From: Halostagnicola kamekurae
GTDB lineage: Archaea > Halobacteriota > Halobacteria > Halobacteriales > Natrialbaceae
DNA length: 32,502 nucleotides
Direction of reading: 5' to 3'
NCBI RefSeq assembly: GCF_900116205.1
Contig: NZ_FOZS01000012.1
Span: 1-32,502, forward strand
The notes under the pieces were generated by a model, which saw only the letters and a program-made list of their open reading frames with translations, had not been told where the DNA came from and did not search any database. Positions within the stretch are counted from its first letter, which is position 1. Each line of letters starts with the position of its first letter. Of this stretch, positions 8,383-17,900 are shown piece after piece. A program made the translations under genes and the position numbers.

Positions 8383-8788
8383 ATGAGTACAAATCGATCA
8401 CCCGAGAGCGACCCGAATCGAGATAGCCCGACAGACGAGTATACAAGCGACCGTGACCGCAACTATCCAGAAGATGTTGCCCGACTGAACGGATACGAAC
8501 TCGTCGCAATCAACGAGTGGCTGCCAGGTATGGAACCAACACCGTACGAACTCAATCTCACTGATGGCTACGAGTATCGGACACGCTACTGGCGTTGCAG
8601 GAGGTGCGGCCAAGAGCACAACCATCGCGACGAGTTCACCACCCCCTTCGAACAACCCCCAGCCACCGACCGCACTCGAGGCAGGTGCCTATTCAGTCGA
8701 CGACCCACGAACTCGCCGTGCACTGAACGAAGGGCTAGATATCCGCTTTGGGGCAGTGGGTCCGATTTACGAGGGTCTGTCTTGGTAA
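8383..8788 (+). pseudogene. Small zinc-finger protein with a frameshift
   Basis: From ATG 8383 the frame encodes an acidic leader, NYPEDVARLNGYELVAINEW, and a CRRCGQEHNHRDEF motif in which two Cys and nearby His residues could bind zinc. After TTPFEQPPA it turns into low-quality Arg- and Ser-rich sequence. In the next frame protein-like sequence begins at the same place: QPPTALEAGAYSVDDPRTRR, then ALNEGLDIRFGAVGPIYEGL, ending at TAA 8786-8788. One extra base in the C-runs at 8640-8660 explains this. The repaired protein would be about 134 aa. It ends 8 bp from the end of the convergent dpdA-like gene, so the two reading frames are tail to tail. Function unknown; the indel may be real or an assembly error in a homopolymer. 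Confidence 0.5.
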
Positions 8789-8796
8789 TTTCTCGT

Positions 8797-11700
8797 TTAA
8801 TACTTCTCGAAGGCCATCTGAGTAGCTTCCTCCTCAACACGACGACAGAGGCCCTCAATCGCTTCTGGTTCCAGTGATTCGATTCTGTCTATACGGTGTG
8901 CGAAATTCTTCATATAGTGTCCTTTCAACCCGACTACAATTGTACCGTGGTTTTTCGCGTCTTCTGTGCGTGCAGGCACTGACACGATATTATCGAACTG
9001 GTCATCGACGAGTTCCCGGTTGAAGACTACTCCAATACGGTCAGAACGAACGTTCTGAACCATATTATCGATGTCAATGCTGGTATAGTAATCTTTCCCG
9101 AGAGTGAAGAAGACTACATCGTAGTCTGATTGGTTGAGCACCTGCTCTAAGTCGTCCTGAATGCTGAGTTGTTTAGATCGTTCCCTGATGTCGGTAACGC
9201 CCATCGAACTGAACGTCACTTCGTAGGGTGGCAACGGTTCGTCCTCAGAAACGAGGCCGAAGCCTGCACTTATGAAGTACCGCCCAACATCGTGCCCTTC
9301 CCCTTTGAGTCGTCTAATCGCTTCTTTCACGAACTCCTGCTGTCGTCCCGTGTAGAGATCCTTGGCGTTGATTCCAGGAACATTATTTCGCTCTAATAGC
9401 TCTTCTCTCGAGAATTGGAGCGTCTCTTCATCATCGAAGACAGGTGCACCTTCCGGGAAGTTCTTCGAACCAGAGCATTGGTCGATTACCAAAATATCGA
9501 GCCCATCCTGGACATTGATTTTGGGAGGGTGAGGCAAGAAGTCGTCTCCAGCTATGTAATTCTCTCCGCACGCCTCCAAGGCACTCTGTCGTAGTTTCGA
9601 AGGGTCTTGGAACGTCTGAATTGTACAATCGTTTTGCTCCACGGCATCTACGACGTGCTCGTCGATTTCTCCGTCAGGTGTGTGGAGGAACACCTTCTGG
9701 TACCGCTTTGCTTGCTGACCAAGGTTTTCAGCCATGCGACTTCGGGCAAGCGAAACGCCGGAGGGAGTATCGCTCCACCACTCACGTACACCACTAGCAT
9801 CTAGAACGCCAACTTCAGCAACAGGGAGATCATGTACTTGCTGCCAGAAGTCCGGGTGTTTGGCTCGCAGGTAGTCCTCAACAGTTTCGTAACTGTTCAG
9901 AGATGCCGTTCCTCGAGTCCCGATGAGGATTTTCGGTAGTTCATCGGTAAACTCATCATAGAACCGTCGTGTGTTGTGGAACCCTCGTCGACGGTTGCGA
10001 TCGTTACCACGGAAGATACAGACCTCGATACTATTCTCGATACAGATCGAGCAATCGCACTTATCCCAAGGCCGGTTTTGCAGTGTTCGCTGGTACTCTT
10101 CCAAGAGGTCTTCGTCGCCGATCCACGTCGCATAATCGCGAACGGCAGTCCAAATCGCGTCGTAAGCAGTTTCAGGATCGTCGTTTTCCAGAATGGTAGT
10201 CATACGCGGGAAATCCTCGAACTCCCGTTGCACGAGGGTTAGTAGGTCAGCGTACTCATCAAAGTCAACTGGATCTTCGGGATTGTCCTTTTGAAGGAGT
10301 TTGACCAGTTTTTCCCACAGATTGTCCCTGAGCTTCGTCTGGAGTTCTCGGGTATACTCGAAGTCATCTCTGAAGGCTGTTTCAACCTCCTCAAGCAGAG
10401 CAGTTCCCTGAGACAGAGAAACATCATATTGCTCGTCGTGACGATGTTCACGGAGATACTTTTCGAGGGCCGTCGTTACTCTCGGGGAACGTCTGAATTG
10501 TTGTTCTGCGGTAGTTAGTAGATCATCGTATTCGTCGAAGCTAACCGGATCTTCTGGATCATCTTTCCGAAGAAGTTTGACCAGTTTTCCTCGAAGGTTG
10601 TCGCTGAAGCTCGCTTGGAGCTCTCGAGCGTACTCGAAGTCCTCTCTAAAAGCGGTTTCAACTTCTTGGAGTAGAGATGCGTCGTATTGCTCGTCGTGAC
10701 GGTGTTGACGCAAATATTCTTGAGTGGCCGGAAGGACTTCTTCTGCTTTCTTTTGCCACTCATAGAATGCGTCAACGATAGACTCCCCAGAATCGTAGGC
10801 TCTCAAGGCTGCTAACGTTTCGCGGCCGCGAAGGGACTTCTCTACGGCCTCTGCAAGAGAATCACGGTTAGATGGGTAACGCACTCGAATCGCGTCGTAT
10901 CGCTCGTCGTTGTCAAGCCGGTAATTCTGGCCTCCGGTCCATGCCGAACGGAGCATACTCGCACTATCGAAACTGGTCATCCCCGATCGACCGACCGTCT
11001 CGAATCCTTCACTCTTCGCAAACCCGAAAACGTGTGAGTCAATGCGAGTGTCGTTCTCGCGTTCAAACTCCTTTGCAGTCTTTCCGACGCCCTTCACGAT
11101 TTGCCTGACGTCGTGGATGGGGCTGCCAGCGACGCCACCGATACCGAGATAATCGTATCCAATGTCGAGAACTTCCTCCGCGGCCTCGATATACGTTTCC
11201 GGGTTCCAGCCCTGTATCGCTACCATTAGCCGGAACGGGTAGTTATCTTGATGGTACAGGTCGTACATCTCCTGAGCGTTCCGGAGAGTGAGCTTGTAGC
11301 GGAATGCTGCGTCATCCTCTCGGTACACAGCTCTGGGATCGCGAGCTAATCGCGCAAGTACCGTATCGACATCGCCTTGGAAGTCTTCTGGAGCAAAGGC
11401 CTCGACGTCCTCCTTCGATTGAGTACAGATTGACGGTTCGTACTCCTCAACATAAGTAGGCCATTCATGGGGCCACTCGTCGGCCATCAAATCGACGACA
11501 TCAGTCAATGCATCGGGGATGTCACCCTTTTTGAAGTCGGTGTGGAAAGCGCGTTCGTCGAGATACAGTCGGCCCTTGTCTTTCCCCGAACCCAAAACGA
11601 GGTGATCGATAGTAACGCCGACTGTGACTTCCAGTGTTTCGTAGAAGTCGAGCATCTCGGCGTTCCCGTATGGAGGGAACGGGAGTGACTTGTAGCCCCA

Positions 11701-11976
11701 CGCGCCGCAGTCGCTGATCGTCGGAAGCCATTCTGGAACGGACAACACCGGATCATCGTAGACCCCGTACTCGGCAAGACGATCTGCCTTGCGAGTCGTC
11801 TCTTCAACCTGCTCACGCGAAATTAGCACGCCATCAATTGGGGTTGTGTCGCGTTCGAAAATATCCCAGATGTAATCTAGATCTCGCTCCTGACGGTCGA
11901 GAGTAGAGAGTTCGTCGTGCCGGAAATCGTAGTGGGAATCAACCGCATCGTCCCACTCAGGAACGTAAAATCTCAC
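8797..11976 (-). CDS. dpdA: DpdA-like DNA 7-deazaguanine transglycosylase with YaaA-like C-terminal domain
   Basis: This 1059-aa protein (GTG start) is related to tRNA-guanine transglycosylases. TGT landmarks in order are: SDCGAWG (Asp89, matching the DSGGF box), LGIGGVAGSP (about 277-286), FGFAKSEGFETVG then MTSFDSAS (Asp337 in the place of the nucleophile), and a zinc site Cys640-x-Cys642-xx-Cys645 with His667. Between the nucleophile and the zinc site is a tandem repeat of about 85 residues (about 415-499 and 500-595), each with EYLR/KYLR-HRHDEQYD and LVKLL-KD-PEDPV. The C-terminal third (about 825-1010) is YaaA/DUF6884-like: VIDQCSGSKN, DLYTGRQQEF, FISAGFGLVSEDEPLPPYEV. Known DpdA proteins replace guanine in DNA by preQ0. 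The neighbours match dpdG to dpdK, which supports DNA rather than tRNA as substrate. An archaeosine TGT is the main alternative, but the gene is too divergent and sits in a defence island. Confidence 0.82.
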   Translation of the reverse strand: MRFYVPEWDDAVDSHYDFRHDELSTLDRQERDLDYIWDIFERDTTPIDGVLISREQVEETTRKADRLAEYGVYDDPVLSVPEWLPTISDCGAWGYKSLPFPPYGNAEMLDFYETLEVTVGVTIDHLVLGSGKDKGRLYLDERAFHTDFKKGDIPDALTDVVDLMADEWPHEWPTYVEEYEPSICTQSKEDVEAFAPEDFQGDVDTVLARLARDPRAVYREDDAAFRYKLTLRNAQEMYDLYHQDNYPFRLMVAIQGWNPETYIEAAEEVLDIGYDYLGIGGVAGSPIHDVRQIVKGVGKTAKEFERENDTRIDSHVFGFAKSEGFETVGRSGMTSFDSASMLRSAWTGGQNYRLDNDERYDAIRVRYPSNRDSLAEAVEKSLRGRETLAALRAYDSGESIVDAFYEWQKKAEEVLPATQEYLRQHRHDEQYDASLLQEVETAFREDFEYARELQASFSDNLRGKLVKLLRKDDPEDPVSFDEYDDLLTTAEQQFRRSPRVTTALEKYLREHRHDEQYDVSLSQGTALLEEVETAFRDDFEYTRELQTKLRDNLWEKLVKLLQKDNPEDPVDFDEYADLLTLVQREFEDFPRMTTILENDDPETAYDAIWTAVRDYATWIGDEDLLEEYQRTLQNRPWDKCDCSICIENSIEVCIFRGNDRNRRRGFHNTRRFYDEFTDELPKILIGTRGTASLNSYETVEDYLRAKHPDFWQQVHDLPVAEVGVLDASGVREWWSDTPSGVSLARSRMAENLGQQAKRYQKVFLHTPDGEIDEHVVDAVEQNDCTIQTFQDPSKLRQSALEACGENYIAGDDFLPHPPKINVQDGLDILVIDQCSGSKNFPEGAPVFDDEETLQFSREELLERNNVPGINAKDLYTGRQQEFVKEAIRRLKGEGHDVGRYFISAGFGLVSEDEPLPPYEVTFSSMGVTDIRERSKQLSIQDDLEQVLNQSDYDVVFFTLGKDYYTSIDIDNMVQNVRSDRIGVVFNRELVDDQFDNIVSVPARTEDAKNHGTIVVGLKGHYMKNFAHRIDRIESLEPEAIEGLCRRVEEEATQMAFEKY

Positions 11977-12178
11977 AGATTCTATTCACCGTCTTACGCT
12001 AAGTTGGTTCCTCCTTATGAATCTCCCCAATCCGGTCGAGATCCGCGCCGGGAAAAGCCTCGCCGTGTCTAGAGAAGGAAAATGTTGTTAGCTAGTTTCA
12101 CACGCAAAACACATCCGATTAACTGAAACCGTTGCAAACAAGTGATACGAAGAAATCGCATATCAGGTACTACAGGAA
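11977..12178. other. Gap between the CARF regulator gene and dpdA
   Basis: This 202-bp stretch contains no gene. On the minus strand TTCATAAGG near 12014-12022 is a weak TATA candidate for dpdA. The regulator gene upstream points the same way, so read-through into dpdA is also possible. Confidence 0.3.
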
Positions 12179-12829
12179 TTAGAAGACGTTAATATCGATA
12201 GCGAGACGTCCTTCTTCCGTAGAATATACCATCTTAGACTTACCATGTTTTTCGGCACGGACAAATCCTCGTTCTTCGAGCTCGCTAACGTGACGGGCGA
12301 CAGTGCTCTTCGCGACATCGAGTGTGTTCGAGATAAACGTCAGTGACGTCTCCTCATCAACGTCGACAATCGTCTCAAGGGTCTCAACAACGGAATCGCT
12401 TAAGGGGTCCACGAAGTTGGGGATCTGAATCTCTGAGACGGATCCGGTAATATCACTGAACTGGAGAACTGTATCGATAGCATCGCGTGAGAGAAAGGCG
12501 GAGAATGCGACGGGGAGATATATATCTCGTGCACCTCCACCAAGAACGAGGACGACGTCGTCGCTTTCGGATTCCACCCGATCGATGCTACGACGAATAC
12601 CCTCGTAGAAGTCTTCGGGATCGAGTGCGACCGAATCAACGGTGACATTTGGTTGTAGTTCGGTAACCATTCGACGTACGTCCTCACGTGCCTCGTTCGA
12701 CCGGTCATTTTCGCCGTCATCCGCTGGGTGTACCAGAGCGATTTCGTCGCCCTCTTCAAGTCCGTGGGTGAGTACTGGTCGCGTGACACGGGTACTGTCG
12801 AATCCGATCGTCGCGATGAAGGTAGTCAT
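12179..12829 (-). CDS. CARF-HTH transcription regulator (Csa3-like)
   Basis: This 216-aa protein pairs an N-terminal CARF (CRISPR-associated Rossmann) domain with a C-terminal winged helix. The CARF part begins MTTFIATIGFDSTRVTRPVL, the usual first strand and phosphate-loop helix, and includes the second nucleotide-facing loop LGGGARDIYLPVAF (about residues 100-113). The winged helix reads SNTLDVAKSTVARHVSELEE, then RGFVRAEKHGKSKMVYSTEE. This is the architecture of Csa3, which binds cyclic oligoadenylates in CRISPR-Cas loci. ATG 12829 was chosen over the frame opening at 12955 because the conserved CARF start follows it directly and a TATA box sits 28 bp upstream. No CRISPR array or cas gene is visible here. 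Its position between dpdA and the divergent operon suggests it controls one or both. Confidence 0.82.
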   Translation of the reverse strand: MTTFIATIGFDSTRVTRPVLTHGLEEGDEIALVHPADDGENDRSNEAREDVRRMVTELQPNVTVDSVALDPEDFYEGIRRSIDRVESESDDVVLVLGGGARDIYLPVAFSAFLSRDAIDTVLQFSDITGSVSEIQIPNFVDPLSDSVVETLETIVDVDEETSLTFISNTLDVAKSTVARHVSELEERGFVRAEKHGKSKMVYSTEEGRLAIDINVF

Positions 12830-12852
12830 TCGTGTCATCGTATCGGATGTCC

Positions 12853-12862
12853 CATATAAAAC
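12853..12862 (-). promoter_or_regulatory. TATA box of the CARF regulator
   Basis: The minus strand reads GTTTTATATG, centred about 28 bp before ATG 12829. It is a strong haloarchaeal TATA element and implies a leaderless message. Confidence 0.6.
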
Positions 12863-13178
12863 GGTGCTGTTGCACGACAGTAGAACAGTACCATCTTGTT
12901 GTACCAATTTGCAATAGTTGATTAAGGCGTCAGGCCAGTTAAGACGAGGAATCACAAAGACTTTAGCTAGAAAAGCAATTTGGTTTCATAGATCTACAAT
13001 CCACTCAGTGAATACTGGTACACTGGAATAGATATCACTTTAACAGAAGTTCTAATGCGATGATACCCCCTCTCAAAAACACGAGTAAACCAAGCGAAGT
13101 TACCGCGGCCAGCGATTGACCGATGTACCGACATCAGAACATGGTTGCCACGACACATAGTGGAAACACTGTAATAGG
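12863..13178. promoter_or_regulatory. Divergent control region between the regulator and the dpd operon
   Basis: This 316-bp stretch lies between two divergent transcription units and must hold the operon promoter. CAGTG-N10-CACTG at 13006-13025 is an imperfect dyad that could bind a dimeric winged-helix protein. CACATAG near 13155-13161 is a weak TATA candidate 20-25 bp before ATG 13179. On the minus strand a short frame reads SLAAVTSLGLLVFLRGGIIA near 13050-13115, perhaps the tail of a lost membrane gene. Confidence 0.35.
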
Positions 13179-14042
13179 ATGACTACAGGACACTGGTATG
13201 AACGGTTCGACGACTCAGAACCGATTCAACTCGTCGATATAGTCCATACGAGAACGCCGACGATCGTCGTCAGGGACTCGCAGTTACAGAAGCGACGGAA
13301 ACAGGCGCGAGCACAACTTCGTTCTCTTCCGCTCTTTCAGTCGCTTGGGCTGAATCGAGTCGTTCATACTGATCTATGGGACAACGAGTATAGCCCGATT
13401 GATTACGAGCACATCTCGAGTGAAGACGCAGATCCTGAAGAGGTTGAGTTCCCCCTCGTGCACGTGGTTACGCAGGATGGTATCCTCGAATACGGCGAAG
13501 AGGACCTCGTTCGTCGACTTATAGAGCGTTCACTCGATGAGGGCGGACAATACGTCCTGATCACGGACACCACAGCACCACAGACACCGAACTACACAAA
13601 AAAGCCAGGTCGGTCTGTCGTGGATGACTTTCCAGCTATCGCAGTCCGCGATTACGCCTCGCTGGCGAACTCGTTCGGGGAGGATGTCCTTGGCGGACGA
13701 TCGCGGATCCCCGTGGTCGACACTCGGAACGTGTTCTTCCACGCCGCGTCAGCGATCCACGATGAGGCAGGCGCTCCGGCGGACAGCATCGAAGCGGTGT
13801 TCGACTACACTCAAGCACCGACCGATAGCCCGGTGTGGGATTCGGCCCGCTACTTCCTCGAACACGACCTCGACAACGTGCTCGAGGACTACGCAGACCA
13901 CATCCGTGAAGCCCTCCGCTCGTGGATGGAAAGGGGAGACACCCAGCGGGTCGCCAACCACATCCTAGAGGTGCTTCGGGTCTGCGACTACGATGCATCG
14001 ACTCTCGAAAATTATCGACAACGAGACGCCAAATATCGATGA
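13179..14042 (+). CDS. Unknown first gene of the dpd-like operon
   Basis: This 287-aa acidic soluble protein is not in a family I recognise, and it has no evident counterpart among the bacterial dpd genes I know. An N-terminal half with beta strands (EPIQLVDIVHTRTPTIVVRD, EFPLVHVVTQDGILEY) is followed by GGQYVLITDTTAPQT, which has a Rossmann-like strand and loop. The C-terminal half is helical (SARYFLEHDLDNVLEDYADH, IREALRSWMERGD). No nuclease or nucleotide-binding motif is certain. The start is ATG 13179. The stop overlaps the next ATG by ATGA, so it is translated with the downstream genes and is probably a dedicated part of the system. It could be a sensor or an assembly factor; this is speculation. 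Confidence 0.7.
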   Translation: MTTGHWYERFDDSEPIQLVDIVHTRTPTIVVRDSQLQKRRKQARAQLRSLPLFQSLGLNRVVHTDLWDNEYSPIDYEHISSEDADPEEVEFPLVHVVTQDGILEYGEEDLVRRLIERSLDEGGQYVLITDTTAPQTPNYTKKPGRSVVDDFPAIAVRDYASLANSFGEDVLGGRSRIPVVDTRNVFFHAASAIHDEAGAPADSIEAVFDYTQAPTDSPVWDSARYFLEHDLDNVLEDYADHIREALRSWMERGDTQRVANHILEVLRVCDYDASTLENYRQRDAKYR

Positions 14043-14929
14043 CTGCCACCTACAAGACGAACGACAACAAACCGAAGCAAGATCTCGTAAACTACTCGAC
14101 GGTTCGCGTCCCCGAATTACGGCTCATCTATCGTACCCTCGAGGCTGCTGGGGGCGAGTCAATAAACGTGTCCACGCTCAAGGACGCGATAGTACCGAGC
14201 GACGACAACGGCTCGAAGGACGCCGACCATCTCGGAAGGTGTCTTAAATTCCTTCGTGCGATCGATCTCCTCGAACGTCCGGAGGACCGCATGGTCTCAC
14301 TGCTCAATAAGGATGTCTATCCCAACCTTTCGTTCGAGCTTCGGTTACTCTACCACTTGAACCGTCAGGAACATCCACAGGATCACATTGTGGAGGCCCA
14401 GCGCGTTGCCTTCGAGTTTGCCTCGAAGACAGTCGAGCGTGAGCGTCTCATAACTGAATTCAATAACGAGGTGGAGCACATTAACTGGAATAAAACGAAA
14501 ATAAATGGCTGGTATCATCTCCTCGAAGGCATTGGCGTATTGTCGTACATCGATTCTCGAGAGTTGGTGCTGTCGCCGCGGCCAGCGCTGCTGTACGAAC
14601 TCCTCGAGACTTTCCGAGATGAGGAGAACTCGACCGACTTCGGCGCCGCGGTCGGCTGGATTGAGGACAAGTTCCTTAGCGTCCTCACGACCCGCCCTGG
14701 GACGCCGAGGCTCCATCAGGGTGTCACCGACACACTGCAAACCCTGATGGATGAGGACTACGTCGACGTGCGCGGAATGTCAGATGCGAATAACGAGGTC
14801 GTACTGCCTTCGACACACTCCCGAAACGAGGAACCAAACGTGACGAAGTTCGAATTGAACGACTGGCCGGAGGAACCGCCCGCAAGCAAACGCTATCTTC
14901 TCGATCGATTCACGGAGGTGGACGCATGA
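14039..14929 (+). CDS. dpdG: DpdG-like winged-helix protein
   Basis: This 296-aa protein starts at ATG 14039 inside an ATGA overlap; longer upstream frames are shadows of the preceding gene. It appears to hold two winged-helix-like modules: one near residues 20-90 (VRVPELRLIYRTLEAAGGES then LGRCLKFLRAIDLLERPEDR), the other around 155-200 (INGWYHLLEGIGVLSYIDSR then ELVLSPRPALLYELLE). The tail is acidic. In the Salmonella-type cluster dpdG comes directly before dpdH and has no known enzymatic motif. The same size and place are the main reason for this name. It could be the DNA-recognition partner of the ATPase encoded next. Confidence in a winged-helix protein is higher than in the gene symbol. 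Confidence 0.6.
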   Translation: MTATYKTNDNKPKQDLVNYSTVRVPELRLIYRTLEAAGGESINVSTLKDAIVPSDDNGSKDADHLGRCLKFLRAIDLLERPEDRMVSLLNKDVYPNLSFELRLLYHLNRQEHPQDHIVEAQRVAFEFASKTVERERLITEFNNEVEHINWNKTKINGWYHLLEGIGVLSYIDSRELVLSPRPALLYELLETFRDEENSTDFGAAVGWIEDKFLSVLTTRPGTPRLHQGVTDTLQTLMDEDYVDVRGMSDANNEVVLPSTHSRNEEPNVTKFELNDWPEEPPASKRYLLDRFTEVDA

Positions 14930-17900
14930 GCGAATATCCTATCGACTGGTCTGACGACACCGTTCGACAGTACCTGACTGCGGAGGCGCACCAGAAGTCC
15001 AAAGAAGAGTTCGAACGCACCCATATTGACATCGACAAGCTCAGGGCAGACTATCTCTTTCCCCATTCGACGAACGACGAGTTCGTCACACAGGAGGAGT
15101 TCCGCGATGCGATCCTGAAGTCGAACACCAAAGACGATAATCGAATATTCATCCTTCGCGGGGAGACCGGAAGCGGGAAGAGCCAGTTGTGTCAGTGGCT
15201 TGAGTACCAGATTGGGCACGATGCTACCACTGGAATTGACGATACGCACGTCGCCCTGCACGTCTCTCGGAGCGAAACACGCATCAAGGACATCGTCGAG
15301 ATCCTCACAGAACCGCTCGAGATGGATGTCAACGTCCGCGACGTCGGTGGGCTCGACCCCGAGAAGGTCGCAAACGCGATGCTTGCAAACCTCGAAGCAT
15401 ACAACCCGATGCTCGAGTCGTTCACAGAGGAGGAGATCCAGGCGCTCGTCGAGGATCGTCCCCAGAGCACCGATCTCCGAGGTATCCTCGAGGAGAACGT
15501 CCGCGAGTACCAGGAAGCGGTCCTCAGTGACGACGAGGAGGACATTCCGGAACTCATCACGGAGGATGACTACCGCGACCTCTCGATAGCGGCGTTTGGA
15601 ATGGCGGAAGGCGGCGACACTATCTTTCCGGCACTCCAGAGTTTCATCGACCAGGAACTGTCCAGCAAACTCGGCGTCGGCGATTTCCAGCAACGGCTCA
15701 AGGAGATCTCCGAGGAGTATGTCGCCCAGGGGCTCCGTCCGGTCTTGATTTGTGAAGACCTCACAACGTTCAGCGTACTTAAGGAGCAGTTGCTAGATCA
15801 CATCTTCCAACTCGACAGCGGACACTACGATGTGGTGCTCGGGTGGACGACTGGTTGGGAGAAGGACAACGTCGACACAGCACTGGGGACGAATGAGGAC
15901 GCCCAGACGTACATGAAAGACCGGGCAGAGGGGTACCTCAGCACGACTGACGACACCGGACAGGCGTACTTCCTCACGGACGATGTCACTGTCGAACTGA
16001 CGAAGCAGTACCTCTCGGTCATTCGTGAGGACTCGGCGGTAGCGGCTGACACCGAGATCCCAGAGGCGGACTTCGACGGGCTCTATCCGTTCAACGCGGA
16101 GCTCGTCAAACGTGCGTACGAAAACCTCATTCAGGACGGGAACGAGCGACGGACACCGCGACTCCTCCTCATGCGAATTGTCCGGGAGTGCTTGACATCG
16201 ACAAAACCACCCTTCGAAGCGATCGACGGGAACCCATACGTCAAGCAGTTCCCGACGCCCATATCGCTGGACTATCCCTCTGAAGTCCAGTCGATAGTGA
16301 AGTGGTATGGTATCCCGACCGCTGAGGGGAACATGCGGGTACCCCAAAGCGTGTTTGAACTTTTCGACATCCCCATTCCTGAACGGACGGGCCAAGTGAC
16401 TGAGACTGACGTGGTCTTTGACTCGGACATGGGGTCGACGCCGGACTTTCGACTTCGCCAGATCGACGGACAGATCGAACCCGGGGCAACAATCACGGTC
16501 GAAGCGCTACTGAACGACCGTCCGGAACCGGACGTCGAGGTGACTCTCGACGGATCCACCGTCGGCTACACCAGCGATGATGGGCGGCTGTCAGTGACGC
16601 TTCCTAACGAAGAAGGCGAGGTGGTGATCGGCGGTGAGAAAGCGAACTTGAACGATACACTTGATCTCGCAGTCGGGACGGACTCACTTGCGCTTGTCCC
16701 GACACCGTCCTCACCGAACGAAGGCGAGACGGTGCAACTCACTGCACGTGTCAACGGTGAACCGACCGCAGACGTCTCCGTCGAACGTGATGACGAAGTG
16801 CTCGGGACGACTGGGGAAGGCGGGACTATTGAACTCACTGCTGACGATCCCCCCTCTATGAGCCTTGCCGCCGAGTACGAAGAACTCGAAGACGAAATCA
16901 ACGTCCAGATTGCGGGGACCAAGATCTATCCGGTCGAGACTGATTACGGAAGTGAGACAGTCGACGAATACCGCTTCGACTACCAGCAATGGGTTTCGAA
17001 CGGTGAAGAGTACGCCAGTTCCACGATATTGCGGGACGGAACTGCCGAACTACTTGAGGAGTGGTACGATCCGACCCGCCTCGCCAACCCCAACTCATCG
17101 ACGCGAGGAACGAAAGGGATCTACTACACTCGCGGTAGTCAGATTCCTGTCTCACTACAGGGGGTTGACGAACGGACAGGCATCAGTATCGAACTCTCGT
17201 TTGGCTCTGAGTACGATCAAATCTACGAGCCGTTGTTCTGGCACGGGATCAGTGCTGACGGTGAACTCCCCTACGAGGACCGCTATGATCTCAACTACGG
17301 ACTACTTCGTAACTGGGCCGACGACTCCGTTGCCGAGTTCAAACAGGGGATGCGTGAGCGCATCGAGGACTGTTTCGAAGGCTGGACCATCGAGGAATTT
17401 GTCGTCGTGGCACAGTATCTCCTCATCAACGCAGAACGAGGAGAGACTGAACTGACACGTGACCTGATGTTCGAGTCCTACGGAATTTCGAATGATTACC
17501 CCCATCCATTCACGAAACGCTTCGATAGAAATAACTCCTTCTTCGAAGCTTTCCAAGGCCTGACCAATCAGAGCAGCCTTCCAACCGACCTCGCAAAAGG
17601 ATTCTTCAAGATCAAGGAGAACTTCGTGGACGCCAAGCGATTGAACGAGGCCTATGGGGCAGTTGCCAATGACCTCGAGACATACCTCGAGGAAGCGATG
17701 TTTATCGACAGCGACGGCCTTCCGGATGCGTATAAGGTTGGATCAACGCGTAAAAAGGCTACAACCAAGCTAGCATCTGTCCTTGAGTACGTAAGAGTCT
17801 ATGCACAGGAACTCAATGGACTCGGTCCGAACAACGTTGAGTACATCACCGATACTGTAGAGAAGATAGATACTTGGTACGACAAGAGCCACTCGCTCCA

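Noticed and set aside
12830-12955. N-terminal extension of the CARF regulator to 12955
   Set aside because: It would cross the TATA box, and the CARF first strand begins right at ATG 12829.
12179-13178. CRISPR-Cas locus suggested by the CARF protein
   Set aside because: No regularly spaced repeats and no cas gene were seen anywhere in the window.
14893-16395. Long minus-strand open frames opposite the DpdH-like gene
   Set aside because: They mirror codon bias of the GC-rich plus-strand gene, have no recognisable motifs and lack start signals.
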